Below are positions 63,400 to 64,000 of a stretch of DNA of 64,000 bases, piece after piece. The DNA comes from Burkholderia sp. HI2500. GTDB taxonomy: Bacteria; Pseudomonadota; Gammaproteobacteria; Burkholderiales; Burkholderiaceae. The position numbers and the translations under genes are program-made. Under the pieces are notes generated by a model that did no database searches, was not told the origin of the DNA, and saw only the letters and a program-made list of their open reading frames with translations. The DNA is taken from NCBI RefSeq assembly GCF_002223055.1, contig NZ_NKFL01000005.1:434001-498000 (forward strand). The letters are read 5' to 3'. Positions within the stretch are counted from its first letter, which is position 1; every line of letters starts with the position of its first letter.

Positions 63400-64000
63400 T
63401 CATTGCGCCGCCGGTGCCGTGCCGCGCGACGGCCCGCGCGCGCCGAGCCGCATCGCGAACCACGTGACGACGAGCGCCGCGAACGTCACCGCGACGGCCA
63501 CCCAGGGCAGCGCATCGAGCGCCAGGCCGTGCTCCAGCGCAAGGCCGCCGAGCCACGCGCCGAGCGCATTGCCGACGTTGAACGCGCCGATGTTCAGCGT
63601 CGATGCGAGATGCGGCGCGCTTGCGGCCTTCTCGACCACGTGCGCCTGGAGCGGCGGCACCGTCGCGAATGCGGCGATCCCCCATACGAACACGGTGACG
63701 GCCGCCGCGACCGGATGGTGGCTCGTCCTGGCGAACACGACCATCACGGCCATCAGTGCGACGAGGATCGCGATCAACGACGGCATCAACGCGCGGTCGG
63801 CGAGCTTGCCGCCGAGCGTGTTGCCGATCGTCAGCCCCGCGCCGAACAGCACGAGGATCAGCGCGACCGCGCGCGGCGAATAGCCCGACACGGACTGGAG
63901 AATCGGCGCGATGTACGTGAACACGACGAACACGCCGCCGAAGCCGAGCACGGTCATCAGCAGCGCCAGCCACACCTGCGGCTCCTTCAGCACGCGCACT
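63400..64000 (-). CDS. MFS efflux transporter, partial (N-terminus beyond window)
   Basis: The frame runs off the window edge; 199 residues of the C-terminal half are visible. They contain about six membrane helices, for example VWLALLMTVLGFGGVFVVFTYIAPIL and LIAILVALMAVMVVFA, with loop sequences (GAGLTIGNTLGGKLADRALMPS) carrying the MFS second-half loop motif. It ends SRGTAPAAQ. This resembles the YdhP/AraJ sugar-efflux-type group, but the substrate is unknown. It lies upstream of the XRE-cupin regulator. Confidence 0.85.
   Translation of the reverse strand, partial: VRVLKEPQVWLALLMTVLGFGGVFVVFTYIAPILQSVSGYSPRAVALILVLFGAGLTIGNTLGGKLADRALMPSLIAILVALMAVMVVFARTSHHPVAAAVTVFVWGIAAFATVPPLQAHVVEKAASAPHLASTLNIGAFNVGNALGAWLGGLALEHGLALDALPWVAVAVTFAALVVTWFAMRLGARGPSRGTAPAAQ

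Overview
The window is high-GC beta-proteobacterial chromosome. The gene order recA-recX, sucC-sucD, terC, pilin-pglL, ilvE-waaF and glpR/glpD-glpK-glpF, together with codon usage, points to Burkholderia, probably the cepacia complex. The species was not determined and the genus call rests on remembered gene order.

Layout: (1) 1-742, the 3' end of an IS200/IS605-type element with a tnpB whose RuvC-II glutamate is not at its usual place; it abuts azlC. (2) 739-8742, housekeeping: azlC, ilvE, a zinc-finger protein, waaF, an NTF2-like protein, a YheT hydrolase, an M48 protease and moaC. (3) About 8913-12790, an AT-richer accessory island bounded by an internally deleted IS3-family element and by a gene that has lost its 5' end. 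It carries an exported two-gene pair of unknown function, a zinc-ribbon/glycine-zipper membrane protein and two hypothetical genes. (4) 13399-22760, core genes: a small lipoprotein, the O-oligosaccharyltransferase pglL beside its likely pilin substrate, terC, sucD-sucC, a DUF2889 gene, and recX-recA under a LexA box. (5) 22761-36624, a TctD/TctE-like two-component system, an MFS symporter, tRNA-Met, LysR and GlxA-type regulators, DJ-1, cupin, PAAR and MAPEG genes, a large class A PBP, and GFA and DUF1272 genes. (6) 36652-48648, a dgoR-like regulator with galactonate dehydratase dgoD, copD, two multihaem cytochromes c, rhlE, a ferritin-like protein, a gamma-glutamyltransferase and a DeoR-type glpR. 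(7) 49271-53201, the glycerol operon glpD-glpK-glpF. (8) 53297-60311, a divergent catabolic cluster. One arm encodes a histidine-box oxygenase/desaturase, a Rieske ferredoxin and a ferredoxin reductase, in the order of rhizobial mocD-E-F. The other arm encodes a LacI regulator, two xylose-isomerase-like TIM barrels and an inositol 2-dehydrogenase. (9) 60514-64000, a HAD phosphatase, ribB behind an FMN riboswitch, an XRE-cupin regulator and a truncated MFS gene.

The most interesting system is region 8. The redox chain is probably an O-demethylase for a methylated inositol (rhizopine-like or pinitol/ononitol-like) feeding inositol oxidation and isomerisation. Two near-identical 8+4+8 palindromes, one in the divergent promoter region and one before the TIM-barrel genes, tie both arms to the LacI regulator. 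No aminotransferase, ABC transporter or iolBCDE is present, so a methyl-inositol substrate looks at least as likely as the amino-sugar rhizopine.

The second area of interest is the island in region 3, whose cargo I could not assign. All family assignments come from reading the translations; no database search was run.
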